Source: Vibrio albus
GTDB lineage: Bacteria; Pseudomonadota; Gammaproteobacteria; Enterobacterales; Vibrionaceae
Assembly (NCBI RefSeq): GCF_003144035.1
Contig: NZ_QFWT01000007.1
Coordinates: 124,001 to 188,000 of the forward strand
Length of the DNA stretch: 64,000 bases
Reading direction: 5' to 3'
This document shows, piece by piece, positions 27,267 through 35,939 of the stretch (position 1 is its first letter; the number at the start of each line of letters is the position of its first letter). Both the position numbers and the translations under genes were made by a program. The notes under the pieces are model-generated. The model had not been told where the DNA came from. It worked only from the letters and a program-made list of their open reading frames with translations, and did not search any database.

Positions 27267-30185
27267 TTGCCACGCAAAACCCTCTTCACGTTATCTGAAC
27301 GTGAAACATTAACGGCATTTCCTCAAGAGCATCATGATCTTGTCCGACACTACCTATTTAACGATGCCGACCTTGCCCTTATTAACCAAAGGAGAGGGAA
27401 ACACAATAGACTTGGGTTTGCTATTCAGCTTTGCTACTTGCGATATCCCGGAAAACCCATTCCTCCAGATGAAGAACCTCCAGCCCACCTGCTGTCTTTC
27501 GTAAGTGAACAACTCGGTGTACCAATAACACATTGGAAGAGGTATGCGATAAGAAAGACGACCCGCAGGGAACATCTCACTGAGCTGATGAACTGGTTAG
27601 GGATGGCCTCTTTTACTCTGTCCCATTTTCGTTTGTCCGTACAATATTTACTAAAGACTTCGGTCCAAACCGAATCAGGTATGGTGCTTGCCAAAACGTT
27701 GTTGGATTATCTACGCACCCAAAAGGTAGTTATTCCTGGCATGGAGGTATTGGAAAGGATATGCGCGGAAGCGATCACTCTCGGAACGAAGAGAGTATAT
27801 CGTGCACTGACATCGGAATTGTCTGAAGGTCAAAAAGAGCAGTTGGATCGACTTCTACTGATGCGGAACCAGCAAAGCCAGACGTTTATTAACTGGTTAC
27901 GGCAGCCACATGGTTTTCCCAATGCAAAGCACGTTCTAAAACATATAGAGAGAATTGAATATATTCAGGCACTATCTCTGCCTGATGGTCTGGAAAAAAT
28001 GGTTCATCAAAATAGGCTCAGAAAAATAGCCCGTGAAGGTGGTCAAATGACACCACAACATCTCAGGGATTTCGAACCGTTAAGACGACACGCAACACTG
28101 GCGGCTGTGGTACTTGATACAAGAGCCACTTTGATTGATGAACTCATAGATATGCATGACCGAATCATGGCTAGTAAAGAGAATGTTGCCAGACGAAAAC
28201 ATGCTGAACAGTTTCAAAGCTCAGGCAAGCAAATTAATGAGCAACTAAAGGTACTGTCACAGGCCGGACGCCTTATTCAGAAAGCCAGAGAATCAAAAAG
28301 TGATCCATTTGATGCTATTGAAACCTCCATTGGCTGGCAGGTCTTTCTTGATAGTATCAAAAGCGCAGAGCAACTTAGCCAACCAGAGTTTGATCATCTT
28401 ACGCTCATTATTGATGCGTATCCTCAGTTACGCCGTTACACTCCGGCGTTTCTTGATGCACTGGAATTAAAGGCGGCTCCAGTCAGCCAGTCTCTGCTTG
28501 ATGCGGTTAATGTCCTTCGTAAACTGAACCTGACCAAAGCGCGTAAGTTACCCGAAGACGTACCGACTGACTTTATTCGAAAACGATGGGCCTCCCTTGT
28601 CTTTACTGAGGAAGAAATCAATAAAAAGTATTATGAACTTTGTGTCCTTTCAGAACTGAAAAATGCGCTTCGTTCGGGTGACATATGGGTTCGTCATTCC
28701 CGACAGTTTATGGACTTTGAAGATTACCTGCTTCCTCTCGACAAATATCGCGCACTGTTTAGCCAACAAGAGTTAGGGCTGGATATTGAAACTGACGGTG
28801 AGTTATTCCTTGAACAGAAAAAGAACCAGCTAGTCACCGCATTGAAACGAGTCGAACTCCATGCTGCTGACAACAACCTTCCCGGTACGATAGTGACTGC
28901 CAGCGGAATGCGCATTACACCGTTGACGAACTCTGTTCCAGATGAGGCTGAGAAGTTGATTAGGAAGGTATCAGCACTTATGCCTAAAGTGAAAATAACT
29001 GAACTTCTTCTGGAGGTAGACAGATGGACAGATTTCTCACGCCATTTTACTCATTTGAAAGGGGGACAACCCGCATCTGACCGAGTAATGTTAATGACTG
29101 CTGTTCTTGCAGACGGAATCAACTTAGGTCTGACAAAAATGGCCTCATCCTGCCCTGGTACTTCTTACGCTAAACTCTCTTGGTTACAGGCCTGGCATGT
29201 TCGAGACGATACTTACAGTAAAGCATTGGCTGAGCTGACAAATGCACAGCATCAACATCATTTTTCTCAATGGTGGGGTGATGGTACGACATCCTCTTCG
29301 GATGGGCAGCGATTTAATGCGGGAGGTCGGGGAGAATCCAAGGGACACTTTAATGCTAAATATGGCTCAGAGCCGGGAAGTATTTTTTATACTCACATTT
29401 CAGACCACTATGCGCCGTTTCATACCCGGATCATCAACTCCCCTGCGAGAGATGCCACCTATGTACTGGATGGCCTTCTTAACCATGAATCTGAACTCAA
29501 CATTGAAGAACATTATACGGATACCGCTGGATTCACTGATCATGTATTTGCACTCATGCCAATATTGGGATTCAAATTTGCTCCACGAATACGTGATCTT
29601 TCAGATAAGCGTCTGTATATAGCCGGTAACAAATCGGATTATCCGACATTAGGAGGGCTAATTGGTGGGGATGTGAACTTTGATTATATCGCCTTGCATT
29701 GGGACGATATCCTCAGATTATCTGCATCAATCGGAAAGGGAGTGGTCACAGCTTCTCTGATGCTGAGAAAGCTCGGTAGCTATCCCCGTCAAAACGGATT
29801 GGCACTGGCATTGCGGGAGTTAGGGCGTATAGAACGCACTTTATTTACTCTGGAGTGGATGCAAGATATTAATCTTAGACGTCGAGTTCAGGCTGGCCTT
29901 AATAAAGGTGAAGCGAAAAATGCTCTTTCTCGGGCAGTTTTCTTTAACCGATTGGGGGAATTAAGAGACCGGAGCTTTGAAAACCAACGTTACCGCGCCA
30001 GTGGGCTTAATCTGGTTGTTGCTGCAATTATTTTATGGAATACAGAGTACATCAGTCAGGCATTAGAAACACTCCGCAGCCGTGGGGAAATCATCGATGA
30101 TGCATTGCTTAGCCACTTATCTCCTTTAGGGTGGGAACATATAAATTTAACGGGAGATTACATATGGCCAGAACTGGATAATTAA
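27267..30185 (+). CDS. tnpA: Tn3-family transposase, full length
   Basis: This 972-residue enzyme catalyses replicative transposition. It has the N-terminal DUF4158-type region (MPRKTLFTLSERETLTAF), then the catalytic domain with the three acidic positions: VLADGINLGLTKMA (Asp), WWGDGTTSSSDGQRF (Asp) and ALRELGRIERTLFTLEW (Glu). YTDTAGFTDHVFALM is the typical TDTxG box. The TTG start at 27267 has CCGGAGGAA upstream. The right-end 38-bp repeat lies 25 bases after the stop. A left end and resolvase are not seen, so this may be a one-ended or dismantled transposon with an intact enzyme. Confidence 0.95.
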   Translation: MPRKTLFTLSERETLTAFPQEHHDLVRHYLFNDADLALINQRRGKHNRLGFAIQLCYLRYPGKPIPPDEEPPAHLLSFVSEQLGVPITHWKRYAIRKTTRREHLTELMNWLGMASFTLSHFRLSVQYLLKTSVQTESGMVLAKTLLDYLRTQKVVIPGMEVLERICAEAITLGTKRVYRALTSELSEGQKEQLDRLLLMRNQQSQTFINWLRQPHGFPNAKHVLKHIERIEYIQALSLPDGLEKMVHQNRLRKIAREGGQMTPQHLRDFEPLRRHATLAAVVLDTRATLIDELIDMHDRIMASKENVARRKHAEQFQSSGKQINEQLKVLSQAGRLIQKARESKSDPFDAIETSIGWQVFLDSIKSAEQLSQPEFDHLTLIIDAYPQLRRYTPAFLDALELKAAPVSQSLLDAVNVLRKLNLTKARKLPEDVPTDFIRKRWASLVFTEEEINKKYYELCVLSELKNALRSGDIWVRHSRQFMDFEDYLLPLDKYRALFSQQELGLDIETDGELFLEQKKNQLVTALKRVELHAADNNLPGTIVTASGMRITPLTNSVPDEAEKLIRKVSALMPKVKITELLLEVDRWTDFSRHFTHLKGGQPASDRVMLMTAVLADGINLGLTKMASSCPGTSYAKLSWLQAWHVRDDTYSKALAELTNAQHQHHFSQWWGDGTTSSSDGQRFNAGGRGESKGHFNAKYGSEPGSIFYTHISDHYAPFHTRIINSPARDATYVLDGLLNHESELNIEEHYTDTAGFTDHVFALMPILGFKFAPRIRDLSDKRLYIAGNKSDYPTLGGLIGGDVNFDYIALHWDDILRLSASIGKGVVTASLMLRKLGSYPRQNGLALALRELGRIERTLFTLEWMQDINLRRRVQAGLNKGEAKNALSRAVFFNRLGELRDRSFENQRYRASGLNLVVAAIILWNTEYISQALETLRSRGEIIDDALLSHLSPLGWEHINLTGDYIWPELDN

Positions 30186-30210
30186 TCGTTTAAAGTCATT
30201 ATGTTATGCT

Positions 30211-30248
30211 CTTAGCGTACAATATTTTCCGAATCGTCGTGTGACCCC
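30211..30248 (-). repeat. Right terminal inverted repeat of the Tn3-family element
   Basis: On the minus strand the 38-mer starts GGGGTCACACGACG and ends TTGTACGCTAAG, the Tn3-family pattern. It shares its last eight bases (TACGCTAAG-type end) with the repeat at 3016-3053, so the two elements are related. Beyond it comes unrelated sequence with an hsdR remnant. Confidence 0.88.
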
Positions 30249-30396
30249 TTTTTGGACAGAAATTACTTAGATCATTAGCTCTAATTTATTCCATTTTGAT
30301 TACTATTTTTGACCGAAAAGAGCGGCTCGTTGATTTTTAATCAAATGAAAAGTGCATAGATATTCAAAAGGCAAGGTATAAACCTTGCCTTTGTTA

Positions 30397-30612
30397 TTAC
30401 TTATACCAGCCGTCAGCTAGAACTTCTGCTTGTTCTAACACAAGCTTGATGGCTTCCTCTGCGGCATCAGGTGGATATTTCCATCGACGCAGCAGTCGGC
30501 GTACTAGGTTACGCATACGAGCGCGAACGCTTTCGCGCTTTTGCCAGTCAACCGTTGCAGATTTACGAAGTTGCTGAGTAAGTTCAATCGCTAAGTTGTC
30601 CCTTTGCGTGTT
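30397..30612 (-). pseudogene. hsdR: Type I restriction enzyme HsdR, C-terminal remnant
   Basis: About 70 codons are left of an HsdR-type motor/endonuclease subunit. The remnant reads LAIELTQQLRKSATVDWQKR, then ESVRARMRNLVRRLLRRWKY and PPDAAEEAIKLVLEQAEVLA, which matches the C-terminal domain of HsdR (VDW, VRA, YPPD motifs). The frame is closed by a TGA about 30 bases upstream and there is no start codon. No hsdM or hsdS is nearby. It abuts the right end of the Tn3-family element, so transposon-linked deletion probably removed the rest. Confidence 0.75.
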
Positions 30613-30792
30613 AGAGCTAAAACTCAGCTGCAGATTGCGTCAGTAATTTTGTCCAAATCAGGCTAATGATAAACAGTCATTGCAAGATACTCGGAATCTC
30701 CCAGTAGCAAGCATCACGCAAGACTTGATGGTTTTGGTGCTAGTACCTTGAACGCCAACTCCTGAAGAAAAAGTGTCTGCCAAACCAGTGGA

Positions 30793-31323
30793 TTACTCCC
30801 ACGCAAGCCTCAATTTAACGACTGATTCAAACCCTAGTATATTGCCTAGGATTGCCCCTAATACCCAGAATAAGGAGCTAATAACAAAAGCATCCTTTCC
30901 GAAAGCGATAAGTAACGTGAAAGAAACAAAGCTATATCCGAGGAAAAAGGCATATTTCAGCTGGCTAATTGCTTGAATTTCACTTCTTTTCAAAACTGCT
31001 GCACTAACTGATGCTCCAACGGTTACAAAAAATAGACCGCAAAAAAGATGAAGTACAATATCGGAGCCAGTAGCATGAAGGCTTTGGAAAATAAAAGTCT
31101 CTTGTCCTATGCCAAATTGAGGACAAACTGTAAGTGACATCAGTCCAGTACTCACACTGATGAAAAGCATTTTTGCGTAGATTTGCCAAACTGGAAGGCA
31201 AAGGTCTTTTTCTACCATTTGAAGAATAGCATCATCGACTCGCCGGTCTGGTACAACAGGCTTTGTTTTTAGGAACTTTACGAAGTCTCTGAACGCATTT
31301 TTCTCGTCATTGTTCATATTCAT
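30793..31323 (-). CDS. Integral-membrane protein, probable anti-sigma factor
   Basis: This 176-residue protein follows the ECF sigma gene after 4 bases, the usual place of an anti-sigma factor. It begins with a hydrophilic segment of about 50 residues (possible sigma-binding part, DEKNAFRDFVKFLKTKPVVP) and then has four hydrophobic helices. There is no zinc-binding anti-sigma motif (HxxxCxxC). Function is inferred from position and topology. AAGGATAA precedes the ATG. Confidence 0.6.
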   Translation of the reverse strand: MNMNNDEKNAFRDFVKFLKTKPVVPDRRVDDAILQMVEKDLCLPVWQIYAKMLFISVSTGLMSLTVCPQFGIGQETFIFQSLHATGSDIVLHLFCGLFFVTVGASVSAAVLKRSEIQAISQLKYAFFLGYSFVSFTLLIAFGKDAFVISSLFWVLGAILGNILGFESVVKLRLAWE

Positions 31324-31327
31324 GCTG

Positions 31328-31849
31328 TTATCCTTTATCTTTCATAAGGGAGCGTAATTTTTTTATTGCTCTGCTTACTATCTGTCGAGAATTTATCACC
31401 GAGGTTTGTGTCTGTTCTGCAATTTCTCTGAATGTTAAGCCTTCATTGAAACGAAGCGACAACGCATCCCGTTGGCTGCTGGTTAAACAGGAAAGCTGGT
31501 CTACATCGAAATCGTTGTAGTTAGAGGTTTCACTGTCGTTGTTCAACTCTAAGTGTTCAGTGTAAGAATCAACGTGTTTTGTATACGTTTCGTGTTTTCT
31601 TACATGGTCTATTACAGCATTTCTTGAAATAGTGAATACCCAGGGTAGAAAAGGAATTTCTTCGTGATACTTTTCTCTCGATGTGTGTAGCTTAACGAAA
31701 ACGGTTTGAAATACTTCTTCTGCCTCTTCCTTATTTCTTAATTTATTCAGGAGAAAACCAAATATACGGCTTTTATGCCTTTGATATAGAGTCTGAAATG
31801 CTGATAAGTTACCGTTAGCATAAGCCAGCATTAGCTTCTCGTCTGTCAT
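31328..31849 (-). CDS. ECF-family RNA polymerase sigma factor
   Basis: This 173-residue sigma factor directs RNA polymerase to alternative promoters. Region 2 is clear (AYANGNLSAFQTLYQRHKSR, NKEEAEEVFQTVFVKLH, FLPWVFTISRNAVIDHVRKH) and so is region 4 (LTSSQRDALSLRFNEGLTFR, then EIAEQTQTSVINSRQIVSRA). Length is typical. The gene sits between a DUF6448 gene upstream and a membrane anti-sigma-like gene downstream, all on the minus strand, so the three likely form a stress-response unit. Confidence 0.92.
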   Translation of the reverse strand: MTDEKLMLAYANGNLSAFQTLYQRHKSRIFGFLLNKLRNKEEAEEVFQTVFVKLHTSREKYHEEIPFLPWVFTISRNAVIDHVRKHETYTKHVDSYTEHLELNNDSETSNYNDFDVDQLSCLTSSQRDALSLRFNEGLTFREIAEQTQTSVINSRQIVSRAIKKLRSLMKDKG

Positions 31850-31903
31850 GCTCTAAGTCCCCAACAAACTATAATAGGATCTGATTCCTGTCTTAATAAT
31901 AGA

Positions 31904-31935
31904 AGGCTGACAACAAGGTATGCAGTTGCCAGCCT
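31904..31935. other. Imperfect stem-loop between DUF6448 and sigma genes
   Basis: AGGCTGACAAC (31904-31914) pairs with GTTGCCAGCCT (31925-31935) with one mismatch. It could be a weak or partial terminator that lowers expression of the sigma gene relative to DUF6448. Confidence 0.4.
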
Positions 31936-31976
31936 AACAATCTTATTTCAGTCTATAGCTAAGGTTATTCATGGGA

Positions 31977-32579
31977 TTAGTGTTCACTGTGGTTAGCTGC
32001 ACCACCTTTAATGAGACCATGCAGACCTTCAACGTAGTGAGTAAACCCAACATAACTCTCAATGAATTCGCGACCTTCATCAACGCTATCATCTGCGTGT
32101 TTCTGGTTGTTAGATGCATGCGCAAAACGCTCACGAATACCATTTTCCATCGCTTTAGTTAAAATTTTGACAAGCTTATCTACTGAGCCAGAATCCAATG
32201 CCTTATCTGCAAGAGCAACCGCAGGGTCAATTTCCACACTAGGTTTCAAGCCTGTGTACGGTGCACCTTCACCAGCTCGATGAATGCGAACAAGAGTTTC
32301 ATAAAAGTACATATCCGCAAGGTCTTTTGCCTGTGAAGACTCTTCTCTGACTTCTAATGTTGTTTCAAATGCGTGTACGATATTTTGTTCTTCCGCTGGC
32401 TCTACCCACTTTAATAATGGTGTTACGTCACCTTTATCTAGAGCTGCCTGAGCTGTCTTGATTACTGGGCCTTCCATAGTGTCACAATGAGCGAAAGCCG
32501 CCTGCGAGGACGTAAGCATCGCTACAGCTATGGCAGAGTGAGTTAGTAGCTTTTTTAGTTTGGTTTGATTGAATAACAT
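31977..32579 (-). CDS. DUF6448-family exported protein
   Basis: This 200-residue protein has a clear signal peptide (KKLLTHSAIAVAMLTSSQAAFA) followed directly by the family hallmark HCDTMEGPVIKTAQAALDKG. Further conserved features are EEQNIVHAFETTLEVR and YFYETLVRIHRAGEGAPYTG. The C-terminus is His-rich (ANHSEH). Members are often found with ECF sigma genes; the molecular role is unknown. Conserved His residues suggest metal or haem-related binding, which is speculative. Expected location is the periplasm. Confidence 0.82.
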   Translation of the reverse strand: MLFNQTKLKKLLTHSAIAVAMLTSSQAAFAHCDTMEGPVIKTAQAALDKGDVTPLLKWVEPAEEQNIVHAFETTLEVREESSQAKDLADMYFYETLVRIHRAGEGAPYTGLKPSVEIDPAVALADKALDSGSVDKLVKILTKAMENGIRERFAHASNNQKHADDSVDEGREFIESYVGFTHYVEGLHGLIKGGAANHSEH

Positions 32580-32619
32580 ATCATTCTCCTCAGATAAGAT
32601 TTTTTGTGCTGTTATCTAA

Positions 32620-32649
32620 TAGAACGAATGTGAAGATCGAAGTGTGACA
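32620..32649 (-). promoter_or_regulatory. Candidate ECF-type promoter upstream of DUF6448
   Basis: On the minus strand TGTCACA (32649-32643) and CGTTCTA (32626-32620) are separated by 16 bases, a layout typical of ECF-sigma promoters. It lies about 40 bases before the start codon and would let the adjacent sigma factor drive this cluster. Confidence 0.45.
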
Positions 32650-33159
32650 GTAAAAAATAGTTTTTTGTCGAAGCAACTAGCTTGAAAAACAGCGGAAATG
32701 GGTGATCGGAATGCTCCGAAACATGCAAACTGAAAGTGAATTATGAATCGAACAGCTTAAAGTAGTGTTGGCTTTCCTGTAAATAGCTCACCCAGAAGGT
32801 TTGCAATACTAAACTTTATCCGAAGCATCGAGACTAGAGTAATAGGTCTAACGTGATTATGTCCCGAAACGACTTACCAATCCAATTAAAATTTCACTCT
32901 CACCGCATAACTATTATTAACGTCACATGAGTTATATTTGGGTAAATTGCGACTGATTGAAATCGCAAATTTGTTAGACGAAACCAATAATGGGGCAAAA
33001 GCTTGCTACAGCAAAAGACAAACTATGACAAAAAGCGTCGAAAAGTTTCGAACTTTATTGTTACTTCTTGCTTTGAGTTGGCCTATTGAGTGAAATTGAG
33101 TTTTGATCTTTATTGTCAGTTCTTTGCTATAGTGTCACGTAGCAATCTGCCCCGCGTAA
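32650..33159. other. Intergenic region without recognisable genes
   Basis: About 500 bases of AT-rich sequence with no convincing reading frame, RNA gene or repeat. Confidence 0.5.
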
Positions 33160-33417
33160 CAGAAAAGTTTCAATCTTTGTTGTTCAGCGACAGCTGATCA
33201 CATTGATAATGGCTTTGACGATAATGGGAAGCAAGTAGCCCCAATTGCTCTATCTGTAAACTCTTCAAAATGGAAGCAAATACCAGCGTTGGCCGAAGAA
33301 CATGGTCATTTCTATATTGAGATTCTTGATAGTGATGAGAGTAAAGCAAACCTTTATGTTCACCCTGCCACAATGAAAAGAGCCGTTCACAAAGAACATG
33401 AAAAGGAGTGTGACTGA
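33160..33417 (+). pseudogene. Unrecognised gene remnant (C-terminal part)
   Basis: An open frame of 85 codons bounded by TAA on the left has protein-like composition (TADHIDNGFDDNGKQVAPIA, KWKQIPALAEEHGHFYIEIL, ANLYVHPATMKRAVHKEHEK) but no plausible start codon. It may be the 3' end of a deleted gene. I do not recognise the family. Confidence 0.35.
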
Positions 33418-33465
33418 TGGCAGTGTAGGATGCAAACCGCTACTACACTGCCCTGAGTGCTAAGT

Positions 33466-34146
33466 TCAAGCACGATGTTTAGCTTTGAGGTTTTTCACAT
33501 GCTTAAAGTTAGTTTTAAGCCCCTTTTCTAAACGTGCAGACTCTAGACTCTCATAAACACTATTAATGTCGATAAAAGAGCTTTCCTTGGATTGTTCATA
33601 AATATAATCTGCGGCCTTCCAACCGGATGTGAATAGTAGCTGTGGTGTGTTTTTACTCCTCCATTCGCACTCACCTACCATAACTACAATCGAGTAGAAC
33701 GCTTCCTGGGGAATGCTAGGCAAAAGAGATTGAATTGCTTTCACATGCTTATAGTTTTGTCTGAACGGATTTTGAAACTTGTAGCTACGTTTAAATATCT
33801 TTTGAGTCCAAAATTGATCTGATTCCTTGCCATAAATCCAGCCTTTATAATGTTTTGTTTCAACGACAAATATTCCAGTTGGGGAAATAACAACATGGTC
33901 CACCTGAGTAGTATCTCCATCGGAAACTTCAAGAGTAACATCATCAAGTACTATGCAGTTATTACCACATTTTTTATTTAATATTTTTGATAAAGCCCAC
34001 TCGCCTATTTTCCCTTTGATATGGCGTGAAAATACTTTGGCAACAAATAATAGTGTTACAGCCAAAATCAACATCCACGTTGTCGGTTGATTTAGAAGCT
34101 CTCCAAAAGCGCCAATAAATAGATTAGAAAAAAAGTCGCTCTGCAT
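33466..34146 (-). CDS. NERD-domain (nuclease-related) membrane-anchored protein
   Basis: This 226-residue protein has an N-terminal hydrophobic helix (about residues 17-35, WMLILAVTLLFVAKVF) and a NERD domain: GKIGEWALSKIL, VLDDVTLEVSDGDTTQVDHV, VISPTGIFVVETKHYKGWIY, which carries the D-E-K arrangement of the PD-(D/E)XK nuclease fold. I chose the ATG at 34146 because the frame upstream of it overlaps the preceding gene. It is third in an operon with a methyltransferase-like and a GNAT-like gene. NERD proteins are thought to act on nucleic acids but targets are unknown. Confidence 0.8.
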   Translation of the reverse strand: MQSDFFSNLFIGAFGELLNQPTTWMLILAVTLLFVAKVFSRHIKGKIGEWALSKILNKKCGNNCIVLDDVTLEVSDGDTTQVDHVVISPTGIFVVETKHYKGWIYGKESDQFWTQKIFKRSYKFQNPFRQNYKHVKAIQSLLPSIPQEAFYSIVVMVGECEWRSKNTPQLLFTSGWKAADYIYEQSKESSFIDINSVYESLESARLEKGLKTNFKHVKNLKAKHRA

Positions 34147-34171
34147 GATAGGTCCTATAATGATGAGATTT

Positions 34172-34834
34172 TTATAAGTTCTTATTTTCCGTGTCGTCAG
34201 ATAAAACTTTGTAATAGTCAACGCTTGATGGACGAGCCATAAAATGCGCACTATTACTATCTTCTGGGTCAGGAACTATCGGTCTAAACCCGATAGTTCT
34301 GTAGAAACACTCTAATTTATATTGGCTTGTTTCGAAGTTTTCATTGAAAGAAGAAACCTGTTCAGCAATATAAGGATCATCAGTAAAGTTAGTAAACTGT
34401 AAAGGAACACACATAAGAACGGTCAAGCCTCTATTATGAGCAAAACGTCGTTCAGCATCTGAAATGATTTGTTGTGTCACTCCAAGGCCACGGAATTCTT
34501 CTTTTAAACAAATGTGATCAACGATTAAGACCTGTAGTTCTTCCAGATCCATGCCTGCATCTGCAATACAATCAGAAAATTCGTTATGATCTGAGAATAA
34601 ACAAGAGTAATTGTAGAGACGAGCCTCAAGGTCTAAAGCTTCATGAATGTCTCCCCATTCATCTATAGCATGATAAACGTTAATTAGTGTAAATTGGACG
34701 CACCCAACTTTTACTTCTTCATCAGAATTGTGGTCAAAACTGAACACCTCCCCTTTGTAGACAGAGGCAAATTCGCCAGTATCTTCAAGTTGGGATGTGC
34801 ATTCCATAGAATAAGTTATAGATAATGAGGGCAT
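34172..34834 (-). CDS. GNAT-like N-acetyltransferase family protein
   Basis: The best GNAT signal is LQVLIVDHICLKEEFRGLGV followed by TQQIISDAERRF, which resembles motif A (beta4, R/QxxGxG/A loop, helix 3) that binds the acetyl-CoA pyrophosphate; the loop here is EFRGLGV. LECFYRTIGFRPI near the end fits the terminal GNAT motif (FYxxxGF). I prefer the ATG at 34834 with GGAG upstream; a longer form starting at 34951, directly after the upstream stop, cannot be excluded. Substrate unknown. Second gene of the methyltransferase-like/GNAT/NERD operon. Confidence 0.65.
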   Translation of the reverse strand: MPSLSITYSMECTSQLEDTGEFASVYKGEVFSFDHNSDEEVKVGCVQFTLINVYHAIDEWGDIHEALDLEARLYNYSCLFSDHNEFSDCIADAGMDLEELQVLIVDHICLKEEFRGLGVTQQIISDAERRFAHNRGLTVLMCVPLQFTNFTDDPYIAEQVSSFNENFETSQYKLECFYRTIGFRPIVPDPEDSNSAHFMARPSSVDYYKVLSDDTENKNL

Positions 34835-34953
34835 ATGATACTTCTCCACTGCGTTATGATAAGAATTCGATTTTACACAGGCTATCGTGGCGGTTCGGTA
34901 TTCCAAAATGCCCATAAAGGGCAAGTTTCGGGATGAATGAAGGCCAGACATGC

Positions 34954-35601
34954 TTAACCTACTTTATCTAGATAGGTTAAAGGTTGAGGTTCAAGGATAT
35001 ACACTAAGCCTTTGGGCGCACGGCTTAGTACATCAACAGCATTAATACTCAACTTTCTAACCTTCACCTCAAGGTTACTTAGAAGATTAATAATCTGAAT
35101 CAACGCTGCCTTACACATAGTACGATCAACGTCTTCAAGCACTAAAACGCTTTGCTCCAACGTTTCTTTACCGTCGTTATGAATCTTGTCCATTATCCAC
35201 TTCATCGCAATCGCTCCAGTGCCGGAGCATGGCTCATAGAAAGAAAGTTCTTGATTGTGATGGTCACTAGGCGATCCTACGAGTGCTGCGAGTAAACGCC
35301 CCAGCTCTGGTGGAGTAGGAAAGAAGTTTTGTCCTTGTTTGTAGTAACCACACTCGGAGAAAAACATGCCGAGAACGTCAATACCAGGATAGTTTCTCAT
35401 GGCCGCACTCAAGATATGCGATAATTCGATAGCCGTAGGTTCCAGTTCTTTTGGCATTTTTGATGATGGAGGGTACAGCCCGGTCTGCTGATATGCCCAG
35501 TGGTCGATAAATGTATAAACAAACTCGGCAACACCCATACGATATCTAGCCGCCTCTATTACCTGAACTGCCTTGCGGATTTCGCTATGCACTTGCGACA
35601 T
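34954..35601 (-). CDS. N-6 DNA methylase-like protein (possibly catalytically incomplete)
   Basis: This 215-residue protein resembles the N-terminal and AdoMet-binding parts of N6-adenine methyltransferases: NFFPTPPELGRLLAALVG, the motif I ELSFYEPCSGTGAIAMKWIM, and VLVLEDVDRTMCKAALIQI. The catalytic NPPY/F motif expected about 80 residues later is not seen (SINAVDVLSRAPKGLVYILE instead). It therefore may bind AdoMet without methylating DNA, or be a specialised plasmid subfamily. It heads a three-gene operon. GAGGGGAGA precedes the ATG. Confidence 0.65.
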   Translation of the reverse strand: MSQVHSEIRKAVQVIEAARYRMGVAEFVYTFIDHWAYQQTGLYPPSSKMPKELEPTAIELSHILSAAMRNYPGIDVLGMFFSECGYYKQGQNFFPTPPELGRLLAALVGSPSDHHNQELSFYEPCSGTGAIAMKWIMDKIHNDGKETLEQSVLVLEDVDRTMCKAALIQIINLLSNLEVKVRKLSINAVDVLSRAPKGLVYILEPQPLTYLDKVG

Positions 35602-35663
35602 TCATTCTCCCCTCTGTTTAACTCAACTCACAGTATCATAATATAATCCCATAAACATAGCAA

Positions 35664-35680
35664 TTTAGACCATCATGCAA
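35664..35680 (-). promoter_or_regulatory. Ter-like 17-mer, left copy
   Basis: TTTAGACCATCATGCAA is the exact reverse complement of 35875-35891. It loosely matches the E. coli Ter complement (TTTAG, then AC, CAT and C at equivalent places). Together the two copies face each other across 194 bp just upstream of the tus homologue. Confidence 0.5.
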
Positions 35681-35709
35681 TACCGGATACAGCTCCAATC
35701 CCCTCCACC

Positions 35710-35810
35710 ACCGAGAAAACTGAAAGTACACCCCCCCCCTAACCACCTTGCTAGACCTCTCTTTTTTTCTCTCTTTTTCTCTATTTATCTCTCTCTTTCT
35801 AAATTCGGGG
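35710..35810 (+). other. Polypyrimidine tract between the Ter-like sites
   Basis: After a run of nine C residues the strand is almost purely C/T for about 65 bases (CTCTCTTTTTTTCTCTC-type sequence) and ends next to a GC-rich palindromic patch (GGGGGCGAGCCCCGG). Such tracts can form triplex or easily melted DNA. No gene is present. Confidence 0.6.
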
Positions 35811-35874
35811 GCGAGCCCCGGCTCAACAAAGCCGAAGGAGGAGCGTTAGCGACGACCGAGGCTTATACCCCACT

Positions 35875-35891
35875 TTGCATGATGGTCTAAA
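35875..35891 (+). promoter_or_regulatory. Ter-like 17-mer, right copy, in the tus promoter region
   Basis: TTGCATGATGGTCTAAA lies 48 bases before the tus start codon. In E. coli the TerB site overlaps the tus promoter and Tus represses itself; the same design is plausible here. Confidence 0.55.
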
Positions 35892-35939
35892 AACGGCTAA
35901 AATGTAATCAATGATCCGTCAGAACAACGCAAGGAATAA

